Part shown: positions 20,897 through 30,968 of the stretch, one piece after another
Position numbering within the stretch: the stretch's first letter is position 1
Layout: the number at the start of each line of letters is the position of its first letter
Assembly (NCBI GenBank): GCA_026636295.1
Contig: CP089454.1
Span: 124,001 to 188,000 of the forward strand
Length of the DNA: 64,000 bases
Reading direction: 5' to 3'
Source: Medakamo hakoo
Taxonomy: Eukaryota > Chlorophyta > Trebouxiophyceae > Coccomyxaceae
The notes under the pieces: generated by a model
What the model saw: the letters and a program-made list of their open reading frames with translations, nothing else
Told to the model about the DNA's origin: nothing
Databases searched by the model: none
Program-made: the position numbers and the translations under genes

Positions 20897-21766
20897 ATGT
20901 CACAGCCACCTCCGGCCATCATCGACCCGGCCGCCGTCCTGGGAAATTTAGAGGATGCCGCCGTCGCAGCAAAAGTAATCGGTTCCGCCCTGGACGGCGC
21001 CCTGTTCCTGGATGAGGACGCCCTCCGTGACCGGGCGGGGCCTGCCGCGGCCGCGGCCACCATTCAGGTGAGTGGTTTTGTGGGTCGGAGACCGTGCGGA
21101 GCGACGGAAAAAGGCGAGACAAGGCATCGGTTTTTTTTTTTCCAATCCCGACCATCCCCATCCTCAGTCCACCCCGCCCCCGCCCCCCCCCCTCCCTCAA
21201 CACCCCCAACACCACAGGCCCAGCAACGCCGCCTGCTCGAACTGCGGGCGGAACTGGACGACGCTCGTGCCGCCACAGCGGCAGCGACGGCACGTGCGGT
21301 CGCCGCCGAAGCGGCCGCAGACGAAGCACGCGCCGACGCGGCCGACGCGCGCGCGGCCACGGCAGCCCACGTGGAAGAACTGGTGGCGGCGCTGGAGGAA
21401 GGGGCACGGTTGAAGGCTGTTGTGGAGGCGCTCAGTGGTGGGAGTGGTGGGGATGGCGGCGGCGGCGGCGGCGGTGCTCGGCGCCAGAGGTCGCTGCCGC
21501 CTGCGCCCACGACCGCCATCCACCCGCCGCGCAGCTCCGCCGCCGACCTGGCGGCCGCGCTGCGGTCCGAACTGGAAGCGGAGCGAGCGGCGGCGGCCAT
21601 GATCGCCCAGGCGGAAGAGGAGGAGGGAGGCGGGAGTGGCGGTGGAGGCGCGTCGGACGGCCTGGTCGAAGCGCTCGCTGGACTCGCGTCGGGCGGCGGC
21701 GGCGGGCGTGGTGGAGGCGCCTCCGGCAGCGACGACGACGGCGGCGGCGGCGGCGGCCAGGCCTGA
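20897..21766 (+). CDS. Coiled-coil protein of unknown function
   Basis: Exons 20897-21067 and 21218-21766, phase 0, 239 residues. Not recognised. The first exon (MSQPPPAIIDPAAVLGNLED...) is a short helical region; residues about 58-130 form an Ala/Glu/Arg-rich coiled coil (AQQRRLLELRAELDDARAAT onward). A Gly linker, a second helical segment (DLAAALRSELEAERAAAAMI) and a Gly/Asp-rich tail follow. The composition suggests a structural or adaptor protein. The intron could be read through without a stop, but its GTGAGT donor, T-run and CACAG acceptor argue for splicing. Confidence 0.6.
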   Translation: MSQPPPAIIDPAAVLGNLEDAAVAAKVIGSALDGALFLDEDALRDRAGPAAAAATIQVSGFVGRRPCGATEKGETRHRFFFFQSRPSPSSVHPAPAPPPPSTPPTPQAQQRRLLELRAELDDARAATAAATARAVAAEAAADEARADAADARAATAAHVEELVAALEEGARLKAVVEALSGGSGGDGGGGGGGARRQRSLPPAPTTAIHPPRSSAADLAAALRSELEAERAAAAMIAQAEEEEGGGSGGGGASDGLVEALAGLASGGGGGRGGGASGSDDDGGGGGGQA

Positions 21767-21921
21767 CAGAGGGAGGGGTGTAGAGACAGCAGTGTGTGCG
21801 TGCGCGCCACGCACAAAAGACGCCGTTTCGTCCGTCCCTCCACCAACAAAAAAATTCTTGCCCCCCCAGCCGGCCGGCCGACCCACCGCCCCCTCCCCCT
21901 CGCCCATCCCGCTCTCCATCC

Positions 21922-24900
21922 TCACACCCCCGCCGCCGCCTCCGCCGTCGGCGCCGTCAGCGCGGCCGCCAGGGCGGCGACCTCACTGCTCGCCTCCTCC
22001 AGCGTGCGCTGCTTCGTCACCACCTCGTACGCCGCGATGCTGTCGCCAGCCTCCCACTCTGAAAACCCGGCCAGCCCGACGCCGCACTCGACGCCCGCCT
22101 CGACTTCCTTGACGTCGTCCTTGACGCGCCGCAGGGACGACAGCAGCCCCTCCGCCACGACCTTGCCCTTGCGCGTGACGGACAGGGTGCACCCCTTGCG
22201 CAGGATGCCGTCCGTGACGACGCAGCCGGCGACTTTGCGGCTGCCAGACCCAAACACCGCCCGGCACAGGGCGGCGCCGATGGGCTTGCGCTCGGACACG
22301 GCGCTCAGCCGGCCTTCCATCCGGCTCCGCAAGTCGTCGACCAGGTCGTAAATGACGGCGAAGGACTGGATCTCGACGCCGGCACGCTTGGCGGCGGCCG
22401 CGACCGCGTCGGAGGGCGAGACGTTGAAGCCGATGATGAGCGCTTCCGACGCAAAGGCCAGGTCCACGTCGGACGTCGTGATGTCGTTGGCCGCCGCGAG
22501 GAGCCAGCGCAGCGCGACGCGGTCCTGGGGCAGCGACCCCGCCGCCGCTTGGACGGCTTCCAGGGCGCCGGCCGCGTCGGCTTTCAGGATGACGTTGAGG
22601 CGCTGGAGCGCCTCCCCGCCCTCGGCGGCGGCGCCCAGGCCGCCGCCCTCCTCGTCGTCCAGGCTGGCCAGGCTCATCGTCGTCACCTTGGTCGTCCCCG
22701 CCTGGGCGGACAGGCGGCCCAGGCGCGCGGCGGCGTCGGCGGCCTGCGCCCGGCGCCGGGCGTCCTGCTCGGTCGGACACACCTCAAACGTGTCGCCCGC
22801 GGCCGGGACGGCGTTCAGGCCCACCAGCTTGACGGCGATGGACGGGCCGGCCTCGGCCACGTCGGCCCCCGCCGCGTCGGACAGGGACCGCACCCGGCCG
22901 TGCGCCGCGCCAGCGACGACGATGTCGCCCGGCCGCAGCGTGCCCGTCGCGACCAGGACGGACGCCGCCGGGCCCGCCCGCCGGTCCAGGTGGGCTTCAA
23001 TCACCGTGCCGGCGGCGGGGCGGTCCCGGTCCGCGGACAGTTCCTCCACCTCGGCGACGAGGGCTAGCGTTTCCAGCAGGTCTTCCAGCCCGTCGCCCCG
23101 CTTGGCGGAGATGGGGATCATGGGCGTGTCGCCGCCCCACTCCTCGCACACCAGGCCGGCCTCGGCCAGCTCCGACCGGGCGCGGTCCGGGTCCGCGCCC
23201 TCCTTGTCGACCTTGTTGATGGCAACGATGATGGGGACGCCCGCCGCGCGCGCGTGGCTGATGGCTTCCAGCGTCTGCGGGCGCACGCCGTCGTCGGCCG
23301 CCACGACGATGACGGCGATGTCCGTCACGCGCGCGCCGCGCGCCCGCATGGCGGAGAAGGCTTCGTGGCCGGGCGTGTCCAGGAACGTGACCGCCCGGGG
23401 CCCGTCCTCCGTCTCCACGTCGCATGTGTACGCGCCGATGGCTTGGGTGATGCCGCCCGCCTCGCCCGCCGCGACGCGCGTGTCGCGCACCGCGTCCAGG
23501 AGCGAGGTCTTGCCGTGGTCGACGTGGCCCATGACCGTGACGACGGGCGGGCGGGGCGTGCGCTTGGGGGCGGACGAGTCGCCGCCGTCGCCGTCGCCGC
23601 CATCGCCGTCCACCAGCGCGGCGAGCTCGGCCGCCTGGCGCGCGCGCGCCCGCTCCTCCACTTCCGCCGCGTCCAGCTCCACCACTTCCGCACCCGCCAG
23701 GTCCGCCGCCACGACGCGGACCGTGTCCGCGTCCAGCACCTGGTTGACGGTGGCCATGATGCCTTTCAAGAAGAGCGAGCGGACGACGGCGCCCGGGTTG
23801 GTGGCCAGGCGCCGCGCGACTTCTTCCACGGGCATGCCCCCCGGCCCGACCTCCAGAATCTCTTCGGCCGTGCGTTCTTCCTTTTTGTCTTCGCGCGCCT
23901 GTTTGCGGGCGGCACGGGAAGACCGACGGCCTTCAATGGCGGCGGTGCCGGACGCGCGCGGGCCGGATGGGCCGTCGTCGTCATAGCGGCGGCCGCCGCC
24001 GCGGCGGTCGCCGCCCGGGCCGCCCGGGCCGGGCCGCCCGCCGTCGCGGTCGCGCCCGCCGAACCGCCCGCCGCCGCGGCCGCCGCCCCGCCCGCCACGT
24101 GGCGCGTTGGGGCCGAACGACCGGGACGGGCCGGCGTTGTTGTCGCCGGACGGGCCGGCGGACGAGGGCGGGGAGTAGCTGCCACGGCCGCCGCCATCGC
24201 CCCGGCCACCACCCGCCCGGCCGCCGCCGCGGCCGCCTCCATAGGACCGGACCGGGCGGGGGCCCTCGCCGTCGGAGCCGGAGCCGTCGCCGCGGTTGTT
24301 GTTGTAGCCTGGTGAGGTCGTGCGAGGGCGGACGGGCGTGAGTTGAGAGGGTGGTGGTGGTGGTGGTCGAGAGGCCGCTGGCGTTTGGGCCGCTCGTTTT
24401 TTTTTCGAGATGGGAGAACGCAGCTTGCGGGCGGGCTATGGTCGCGATGCGGGCAGCACAGCATGCCCACACCCGTGCGCAAGCCATCGCCAGGCGTGGG
24501 TCATGGGATGGAGCAAGCCCAGCCCGGCTTTCCGGCCGCTCAAGCCCGGCGGTTGCGTTTCCGGGCCGCCGGCTAGCCGCAGCGTGGTTTGGGGCAGAAA
24601 ACGCGACAGCGACGGGGGTTCTGGGGCTTTTCGCCCCAGTGCGACCCAACATAACTCTGCTGGACATGGCTGGACACACGCAGGAGTGCGCAAAACGCGA
24701 CCACGCCGCCTCCAGCCTCGCCGCACGCCGCTTCCGTCGCTCCGCTCCACACGCTGCCACACCAATGCGAAGCCAAAAAAACGCACCTCCGCGCCCTCCA
24801 CCCGGCCCACGCCCACCGCCCGCCTGCTGCTTGCGCGCGGCCGACGTCCGCGGCGTGGGCGGTGGGCGCAACTGGCGGGCGGCGCCGCCGCGCCCGCCGG

Positions 24901-25126
24901 GTCCGCCGCGCGAGGGCGGGCCTTGCAGGGACGGGCGGCCGAGCAGCAGGTCGCCGTCCGAGTCGGAGGCAGAGGATTCTCCTTCCGAGCCTGCGGCGGC
25001 GACGGCAATGAACCGCGGTGGCGGGTGGACAGTTGGCCGGGCCAGGCTGGTGGTGGCTAGGGGCCGGGGCGCGGCGGCTGGCGTGCCGCCGGCCCGGGCA
25101 ACAACGAGGCTGCTGGTCGGACGCAT
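21922..25126 (-). CDS. Bacterial-type translation initiation factor IF-2, plastid precursor
   Basis: Exons 24787-25126 and 21922-24308 (phase 1) encode 908 residues. A plastid-type leader ([20 protein letters not shown]...) is followed by a long Arg/Gly-rich region (about residues 75-240). The conserved part has the IF2_N helix ([15 protein letters not shown]), the G-domain with GHVDHGKT (374-381), [12 protein letters not shown] and the SAKRGD motif, then domains II-IV. IF-2 places initiator fMet-tRNA on the small ribosomal subunit. The G motifs are intact. A mitochondrial destination is possible, but plant plastid IF-2 (FUG1) is the closer match by overall layout. Divergent from ClpR. Confidence 0.94.
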
Positions 25127-25361
25127 GCTGTTTTTTTTGGTGGAGTGGAGGCCCGCCCGACCTCTCCCAAACACGAAAAAAAACAGCGCCAGGCACGGCA
25201 GCAATTCCTCCTGCCTGCTTGACGCACGCGTGCTCCACAGCTCGCCCACCCACCTGTCTCGCCCACCCACCTGAGAGCGCGGGCTTGAGCCAAGGGCGCG
25301 CGCGGCTGTTGAGAGCGCGTTGTGCCTGACCGACCGATTGCCCCTGTCATCTCATCCCCGG
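25127..25361. promoter_or_regulatory. Divergent promoter region, IF-2 / ClpR
   Basis: 235 bases between start codons of two plastid protein-homeostasis genes. T8 and A8 runs at about 25131-25138 and 25177-25184; no TATA box or known site recognised. Confidence 0.4.
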
Positions 25362-26711
25362 ATGTCCGTCGCCCTGCCCACCTTTGGCCGGGGCCCCGCC
25401 GCCCGGCGGACGGCTGCTGACCGGTGCGTTGGGCATGCGTGGGTTGTGTGCGGGGCTGAGGCTGGCCCTGCCTTCCGAGCGCCGCGCCCGCAAAAAAGAC
25501 ACCGGGGCCGCCGCGCACACTCACTGGGCCCCCCCTCCTCTCCTCGCACACTTCGCAGGCCGTCCTCCTCCGCGCCCACGGGCCTGTCCCACTACGTCGG
25601 CCTGGCCAGTGCACGTGAGTTGGATGCGTGGGAGTGGGGCGGTGGGCGGGTGGCGGCGACGAAAAAAACACGCTCGACCCCGTTCGCGCCCGACCTCCAA
25701 CCCTCTCCGCCCTCCAGGCGCCGGACCTCTCTCACGCCCCGCGTGCACGCCCGCCCCCTCAAACACAGGCCACCACCTCGCCATCAGCCCGTCCGTCGCC
25801 CGCCCCGCCGACTTTTGGTCCGCCGCCCAGGGCGCCGTCGCCCGGGCGGGGCCGTCGGCCGGCCCGCGCCGCATCCCGACACGGATGATGCCCGTGGGCG
25901 TGCCCCGCGTCCCGTACAAGCTGCCGAAGGAAGGGTCCTGGCAGTGGATCGACCTGTGGAACTGCATGGTGAGAGAGTGTGGGGAGGGGGTGGAAGGAGG
26001 GGCGGGACGGAGGGACACACGTGCGCGCGGGCGCGGGAAGAAAGAAAAAAAAACTCTCCCCCCCCCCGAACCTCCCGCCTTGGCTCACCCCAAAAAAAAA
26101 CACCCGCCCCCCCCCCTCCACACAACGCACAGTACCGCGACCGCATCATCTTCCTCCAAAAACCCCTCGACGACGAGCTGGCCAACCAGCTCATCGCCAC
26201 CGTCCTGTACCTGGACTCGGAAGACAATAGTAAGGATCTGAAACTGTACATCAACACGATGGGCGGCGACATCGTGCCCACGCTCGCCTTGCACGACACG
26301 CTCAAGTACGTGGCGTCCCCCATCTCCACCGTCGCGTTCGGCGCCGCGTTCGGCGCGGCCGCCTTCCTGCTGGCGACGGGCGACAAGGGGCGCCGGGCCG
26401 CCCTGCCCAACACGCGCATCATGCTGCACCACCCGTCGGGCGCCGCGCGCGGCCAGGCCTCCGACATCGACAACGAGGCCCGCGAGCTCATGCGCACCCG
26501 CAACTACGTGAACCGGGTGCTGTCCGCGGCGACGGGCCGGTCCCTGAAGCGCATCCAGCACGACTTCAACCGCAACTGCTACTTTGACGTGGACGAGGCC
26601 ATGGCCTACGGCATCATCGACCGGGTGCTGCCGCCGCCCCGGACGCTGGCCCAGGAACTGGCGGAAGCGAACGCGAAGGGGCCGATGTACCCGAAGGAGT
26701 GGGCGGAGTGA
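25362..26711 (+). CDS. ClpR subunit of the plastid Clp protease (inactive ClpP paralogue)
   Basis: Exons 25362-25423, 25559-25614, 25769-25968 and 26133-26711 encode 298 residues, all phases consistent. A transit peptide leads into PTRMMPVGVPRVPYKLP and GSWQWIDLWN, the N-terminal extension typical of ClpR2/ClpR4 types. The protease fold follows (LYINTMGGDIVPTLALHDTL). Where ClpP has the nucleophile in GxAAS, this protein reads GAAFGAA, so Ser is Gly; His is kept (MLHHPSG); the Asp position reads RNCYF instead of RDxFM. ClpR subunits are structural members of the mixed ClpP/R ring in the chloroplast stroma. Which ClpR (1-4) cannot be fixed by eye. Confidence 0.88.
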   Translation: MSVALPTFGRGPAARRTAADRCVGHAWVVCGAEAGPAFRAPRPQKRHRGRRAHSLGPPSSPRTLRRPSSSAPTGLSHYVGLASARELDAWEWGGGRVAATKKTRSTPFAPDLQPSPPSRRRTSLTPRVHARPLKHRPPPRHQPVRRPPRRLLVRRPGRRRPGGAVGRPAPHPDTDDARGRAPRPVQAAEGRVLAVDRPVELHGERVWGGGGRRGGTEGHTCARAREERKKNSPPPRTSRLGSPQKKTPAPPPPHNAQYRDRIIFLQKPLDDELANQLIATVLYLDSEDNSKDLKLYINTMGGDIVPTLALHDTLKYVASPISTVAFGAAFGAAAFLLATGDKGRRAALPNTRIMLHHPSGAARGQASDIDNEARELMRTRNYVNRVLSAATGRSLKRIQHDFNRNCYFDVDEAMAYGIIDRVLPPPRTLAQELAEANAKGPMYPKEWAE

Positions 26712-26899
26712 GGGGGGTGAGGGCGGGGAGGGGCGGGGCGCGAGGCGACGGGGGATAGAGAGGGGGTGGGATGGGATGGGGGCGGGGATGCTCTGCAACA
26801 AAAGAGCGGCAAGGCTCGTCTCCATTCTTCTGTTTTTTGTGTTCGTCGCGTCCGACACCCCCCTTTCCGGCCCCTCCTCACCCGCATTCCCGTCTTGTC

Positions 26900-27461
26900 A
26901 TGCGCCTGACGCTTTCCTGCTCCCGGATGACGGGCGCCCGCCCCGCCGGCCGGCCGGCGCCGCGGTCGGCGCGTCCAATGTTGTTGCGCGTCCGCGCTGA
27001 ACCCAGGGCGCAGGAACACTTTGAGCCGGCCGACCTGCCCCGGGGCGAGTGCCTCCTCCAAGATGCTCGGTGCGCATGCAAGTGTTTGGAGCCCGCGCAT
27101 GGGTGTGGGGGTTGTGTGGGTCCGTTTGCAAGGCCAGATCACACGCCCGGAAAGGCGCGTGACCCTCTGGCCGCGACGCACAAAAGCTGACCTCAGCGCT
27201 TATCCCCCATCAAAAAACGATCACGCCACACACCACCTCACCCCCCCCCCGCCCCCCGCCCCAACCATGCCCACCCTCACGTCGCTCAGCGATGCCATGG
27301 AAGCCTGCAAGGGCCTGTCCCCGGAGGAGGAAGCCGCGTGCATGCTGCAGTTTGGGTGCGACGCGGGCGCGGTGCACGCGCGCCTGGACGGCGAGGAGGA
27401 AGCGGAGCAGGCCGCGGCGAAGGCGGCCAAAAAGGACGCGGCGCAGGGGAAGGCGGCGTGA
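26900..27461 (+). CDS. Small plastid-targeted-looking protein with three clustered Cys
   Basis: Best model: exons 26900-27069 and 27290-27461 (phase 2), 113 residues. The first exon supplies a basic, Ser/Arg/Pro-rich leader (MRLTLSCSRMTGARPAGRPA) like a plastid transit peptide, then an acidic linker ending ECLLQDAR. The second exon continues DAMEACKGLSPEEEAACML then QFGCDAGAV and an acidic-basic helical tail. The block around DARDAMEAC...C vaguely recalls the N-terminal Cys pair of CP12 but lacks the AWDxVEEL core, so CP12 identity is not claimed. Alternative: an unspliced 64-residue protein starting at 27267. The intron has donor GTGCGC, a C-tract and acceptor GCTCAG. Confidence 0.55.
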
Positions 27462-27540
27462 GGCGGCGGCGTGTGTGCCCCCGTGTGTGCGTGTCGGTGT
27501 ACTGTTGCAGGAGAGAGCAGCGTGAGGGTGCAGAGGGAGA

Positions 27541-27568
27541 GGGGGGGGGGGGGGGGGGGGGGGGGGGG
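27541..27568 (+). repeat. Poly-G tract (G28)
   Basis: Twenty-eight consecutive G, 80 bases after the stop of the small plastid-like gene and 140 bases before TELO2, both on plus. Strong G-quadruplex potential. Confidence 0.95.
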
Positions 27569-27707
27569 AGAGGCCCCGTGAGCGTGACCGTGCCGGGTGG
27601 CTCCTGTGAATTGATGGGGCTCTGGTTGAAGAGAGAGAGGACACAAGAGGAGGCGCGCGCCTCCCGACATTGCCCACACACACACTCCTCACACCCCCAA
27701 TAAAACA

Positions 27708-30700
27708 ATGCCGGCCGACGCAGCCGCTTCACCGGCGTCCGTGGACGCCGCGGCTGAAGCCGCCACCCGGGCGGTCGTCGACGCCCTGGTCGCGTGCACG
27801 TCGCCGGCCCAGGTCGGCCGCGTCCTGGCGGCGGTCGGGGCGGCGGTCGGGCTGGAGGATGGCGGTGAAAGCAAGGACGGAAAAAACGGCGCGCCGCCGC
27901 CGCCACCTGCCACCTCCACCACCAGCGCATCAGAAGCCGCTGTGTCTGCTGCCGAAGACGCGGCGGCAGCTCTGACCCGGGCAGGGACGGCGGCCGCGGA
28001 AGCAGCGAGCAGCAGCGTGGCGTCGCTGGCCAATGCGCCCGCCGACGCGCCGCCCTCCTCTTCCTCCTCCATCACCGTCGCCGCCCTGCACCGGGGCGGG
28101 CGGTACGCGGCCCTGGCGGACGCCCTGCTGTCAGGTGTGTTGAGTGGACGGGGAAGGGTGGAGCGATCAGAGCCGCGGACCGAGAGTGCGCCCGCCCCCT
28201 TTTTCTCGTTCCCCTGCCATCCATCCAATCCGTTGACCTCCCTCCCTCCCACGCTCATCCCGCGCGCACGTCAGTCGTCGCCGCGGACTGGCTGCCGTCC
28301 CTCCCGCCGTCAGCCGCGTCCACACTAGACGCCCTTTTCCTGGACCCGCGCCTGGCCCCCGCACCCGCCGCGTGCGACGCCCTGGTCTCTCACTTGGAGG
28401 CGACGACGGCACCGGGGTTTGGCCCACCGCCCCCTCCGTCCGTCTCCGTCTCGGCCCTGGCGCCGACGACGGCGGCCCGCCTGCTGGCCGCCCGGTTTGT
28501 GGATGGGGACGGGCTGCGTGAGCTGGTCGACCGCGCGGCGGCGGGCGCGGCGCCGGGCACGGTGGGCGGGTGGGCGGCGACGCTCGCGTCTGCGCCGGAC
28601 CGGTGCGCGGGCGCGCTGCCCGGAGAAGCGGGCGCCGCCGCGGCCTCCCGCCTCGCGTCCGGCTTGGCTCGCAACGCGGCGGGCTTGGCGCACACCACCC
28701 CGCCAGACAGCCCGGGGTCGGCCCTGTTGGGCACGCTTGTCGGCCGCCTGGCCGTGCGCGGGTGGTCGGCCGCGCTCGCGCACGGGCTGTGGAGCGTTGC
28801 TGCGGCGGGCGCGGAAAGGGACGAGGCACGCCCCCCGCTTGAACCCCTCCTGTCCGCCGTCGGATCTGCGAGTGGGCCGACGGCCTTGGAACTGGTGGCG
28901 ACGGCGCTGCTCCTGCGGTCGGCGGAGGAGGGCCGCGGCGCCGACGCCGCGGCCTGCGCGCTCGCCTCGGCCCTCGGCCGCACCGCCTGGCGCGCCTGGC
29001 CCAGCCTGGCCTTCCTGACCCAGGACAAGCTGCTGGCCCGGGCGGTGCTGCCTCCAGCCGCGGGTGAGGCGCTGGTGGCGCTGCTGAAACGCCTGCCCGC
29101 GGCGGAGGACGGCGGCGCCTCCACCACCCCCCTCGCGGCCGCGACAGCCGCCCTGGCCCGTGCCTGGGCCGCGCCCGGCGCGGCGGCCGCCCTCCCACCC
29201 GCCCGCGGTGCCTATATGGCCTGGGCGCTGTGCGCGTGCTTGGACGCCGCGCCCGAGGGAGCCGGGATGCCGCCGCCGCTGCTGACGGACCTGCTCCGAG
29301 GCATCGGCGACCGCCTGGACTCGCCGCTGCCGCCGGCCCGGCGCCAGGGCATGCGCGTCGGCGACGCCCTGGCCCGGCGCCTCGGCCCCATCCCGCCCTC
29401 GGCCGACGGCGCTTCCGAAGGCTTTGATCCGGCCGCGGGCGGCGGCCTGTTCGCCGGGTGCTGTGAAGGGGGCGGCGGGCACGCGGCCCTGCTGGCCGAG
29501 GAGTGGTGGGACGGCGCGTGCGGTGCGCTGGGCGCGCCGGCTCCGCCGGCCGGCGGCCCGCCCTCCACCGCCCCTCCGGCGCAGCGCGCCGCGCCACCAC
29601 CCGCACACGAAGCCGGCGCCGTGGCCTGGGAGCCCGCTTTGAAGGCCCGGGTGGACGGCGACGACGCCATCCCGACCGCGGCCTCGCTCGTCGGACCGAC
29701 AGCCGCGTCAAACGCCGCGGGCCCGCCCGTCCCGGCCACCGTCGCCGGCATCGCGGGCGACCGCCACCGCCCGGCCCAGCTGCGTGACGTGGCGGCCGCA
29801 CTGCGGCGCGGGTCGGCAGGCGGGCCGGGCGAAGACGACCCTGCGGGCGTCGTCGCGGCCGTGTCCGCCGCGCTCACGCTCGTCCGTGCCGCGCCGGTCG
29901 AGCTGGCGGGGCCGGCCGCCGCCGACCTGGCGCGCGCCCTGCTGCACACCCGCCTGCCCGCCTGGGCGGACGAGGAAGCCTCGGCCACGGGTGGTGGATC
30001 GGGCCTCGTCCCTGCGGGGACGCCGCCCTCCACCGCCCCGCTCCTCCCGTCCCAGCGCCGCCTCGACGCGCTCGTCGCGACCATCGCGGCCGACCCGCTC
30101 GCCGCGGGCGGTGCGGTCGCCACGTCGCTCTATTCCCCGCACCTGGACATGGCGCAGCGCCTGCTGGTCCTGGACGCCCTGTGTGGCGGGGCCCGGGCGC
30201 TGAGCACGGGAGGCGGAGCGCTGCCGCCACCTCCGGGCAGCGACCGCGCGCGCGCGGCCGGCACCGCCCTCCCGCCCCCGCCCCACCCGCCGCGCCGCAA
30301 CGCGTTCGCCGCCGTCGCCGTGCCCTGGGCGACCGCCCTCCTGGCGCAGTGCGACGTGGAACGCCACGGCGTCGACTTGTTCGGCCGGGACGCGGCCGTG
30401 CTGGGGCGGCTGCTCACCACCCTGGCCACGTTTGCCGAGGCGGCCGGCCCGTGCCTGCCGGGCGCCCAGGTCGCGGCCGCCACGCTGGAGCTGGTGCGGG
30501 CGCCCGCCGTCCACGCGTCGCCCTCGCCCTTTGTGCGGCGGTGCGCCCTGGCCGCCACGGCGGCGGCGGTCGGGGCCGTGCCGCCGGCGGTGGTCGCGGG
30601 CGCGGCGCTCCAAGCCGCCGCGGACGGTGCGCGCGCTGGCGAGCCCAGCGGCGACGCTGCCCTCCTGGATCGCCTGGCCTGGGCCCGGGCCTGGGTGGAA

Positions 30701-30916
30701 GGCCTGGCGGGCAGCGCGGACGAACCGGACCCGCAGTGCCGGCTGCTGGCCGCGGCCGCGGCGGCCGGGTTTGAGGGCCTGGCAGGGCGTGCGCTGGAAG
30801 GGGGCGGCAGCTGGGGCGGGCATGGCTTGCTGCCCTCCGGCGGGTCGGCGGCGCTGGGGAACAGGTTGGGGCGGGTGGTCCTGCCGGGCGCGGCGGCGCG
30901 CGTGCGGCTGGAGTGA
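27708..30916 (+). CDS. TELO2: Telomere length regulation protein TELO2/Tel2 homologue
   Basis: Exons 27708-28134 and 28275-30916 (phase 1) encode 1,022 residues. The diagnostic block is at about residues 640-760: [67 protein letters not shown], then TSLYSPHLDMAQRLLVLDAL, which follows the Tel2 domain (YL+..+EGLR...ER.EAAL..LP.LIR ... EFYSPNYSLRQRLLILDAL). A C-terminal helical part (LLTTLATFAEAAGPCLPGAQ, SPFVRRCALAATAAAV) also fits. Tel2 with Tti1/Tti2 and HSP90 matures PIKK kinases (ATM, ATR, TOR). The long HEAT-like N-terminal half is poorly conserved. Its stop lies 52 bases from the stop of convergent ATG7. Confidence 0.8.
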
Positions 30917-30968
30917 ACGTGTGTCAGCCACTCTTTTAGCGTTTTTTTTGTGTGTTTCGTTCGTCTTT

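Noticed and set aside
27267-27461. Unspliced 64-residue gene starting at 27267
   Set aside because: Kept only as an alternative; the spliced form adds a credible transit peptide with matching phase and splice consensus.
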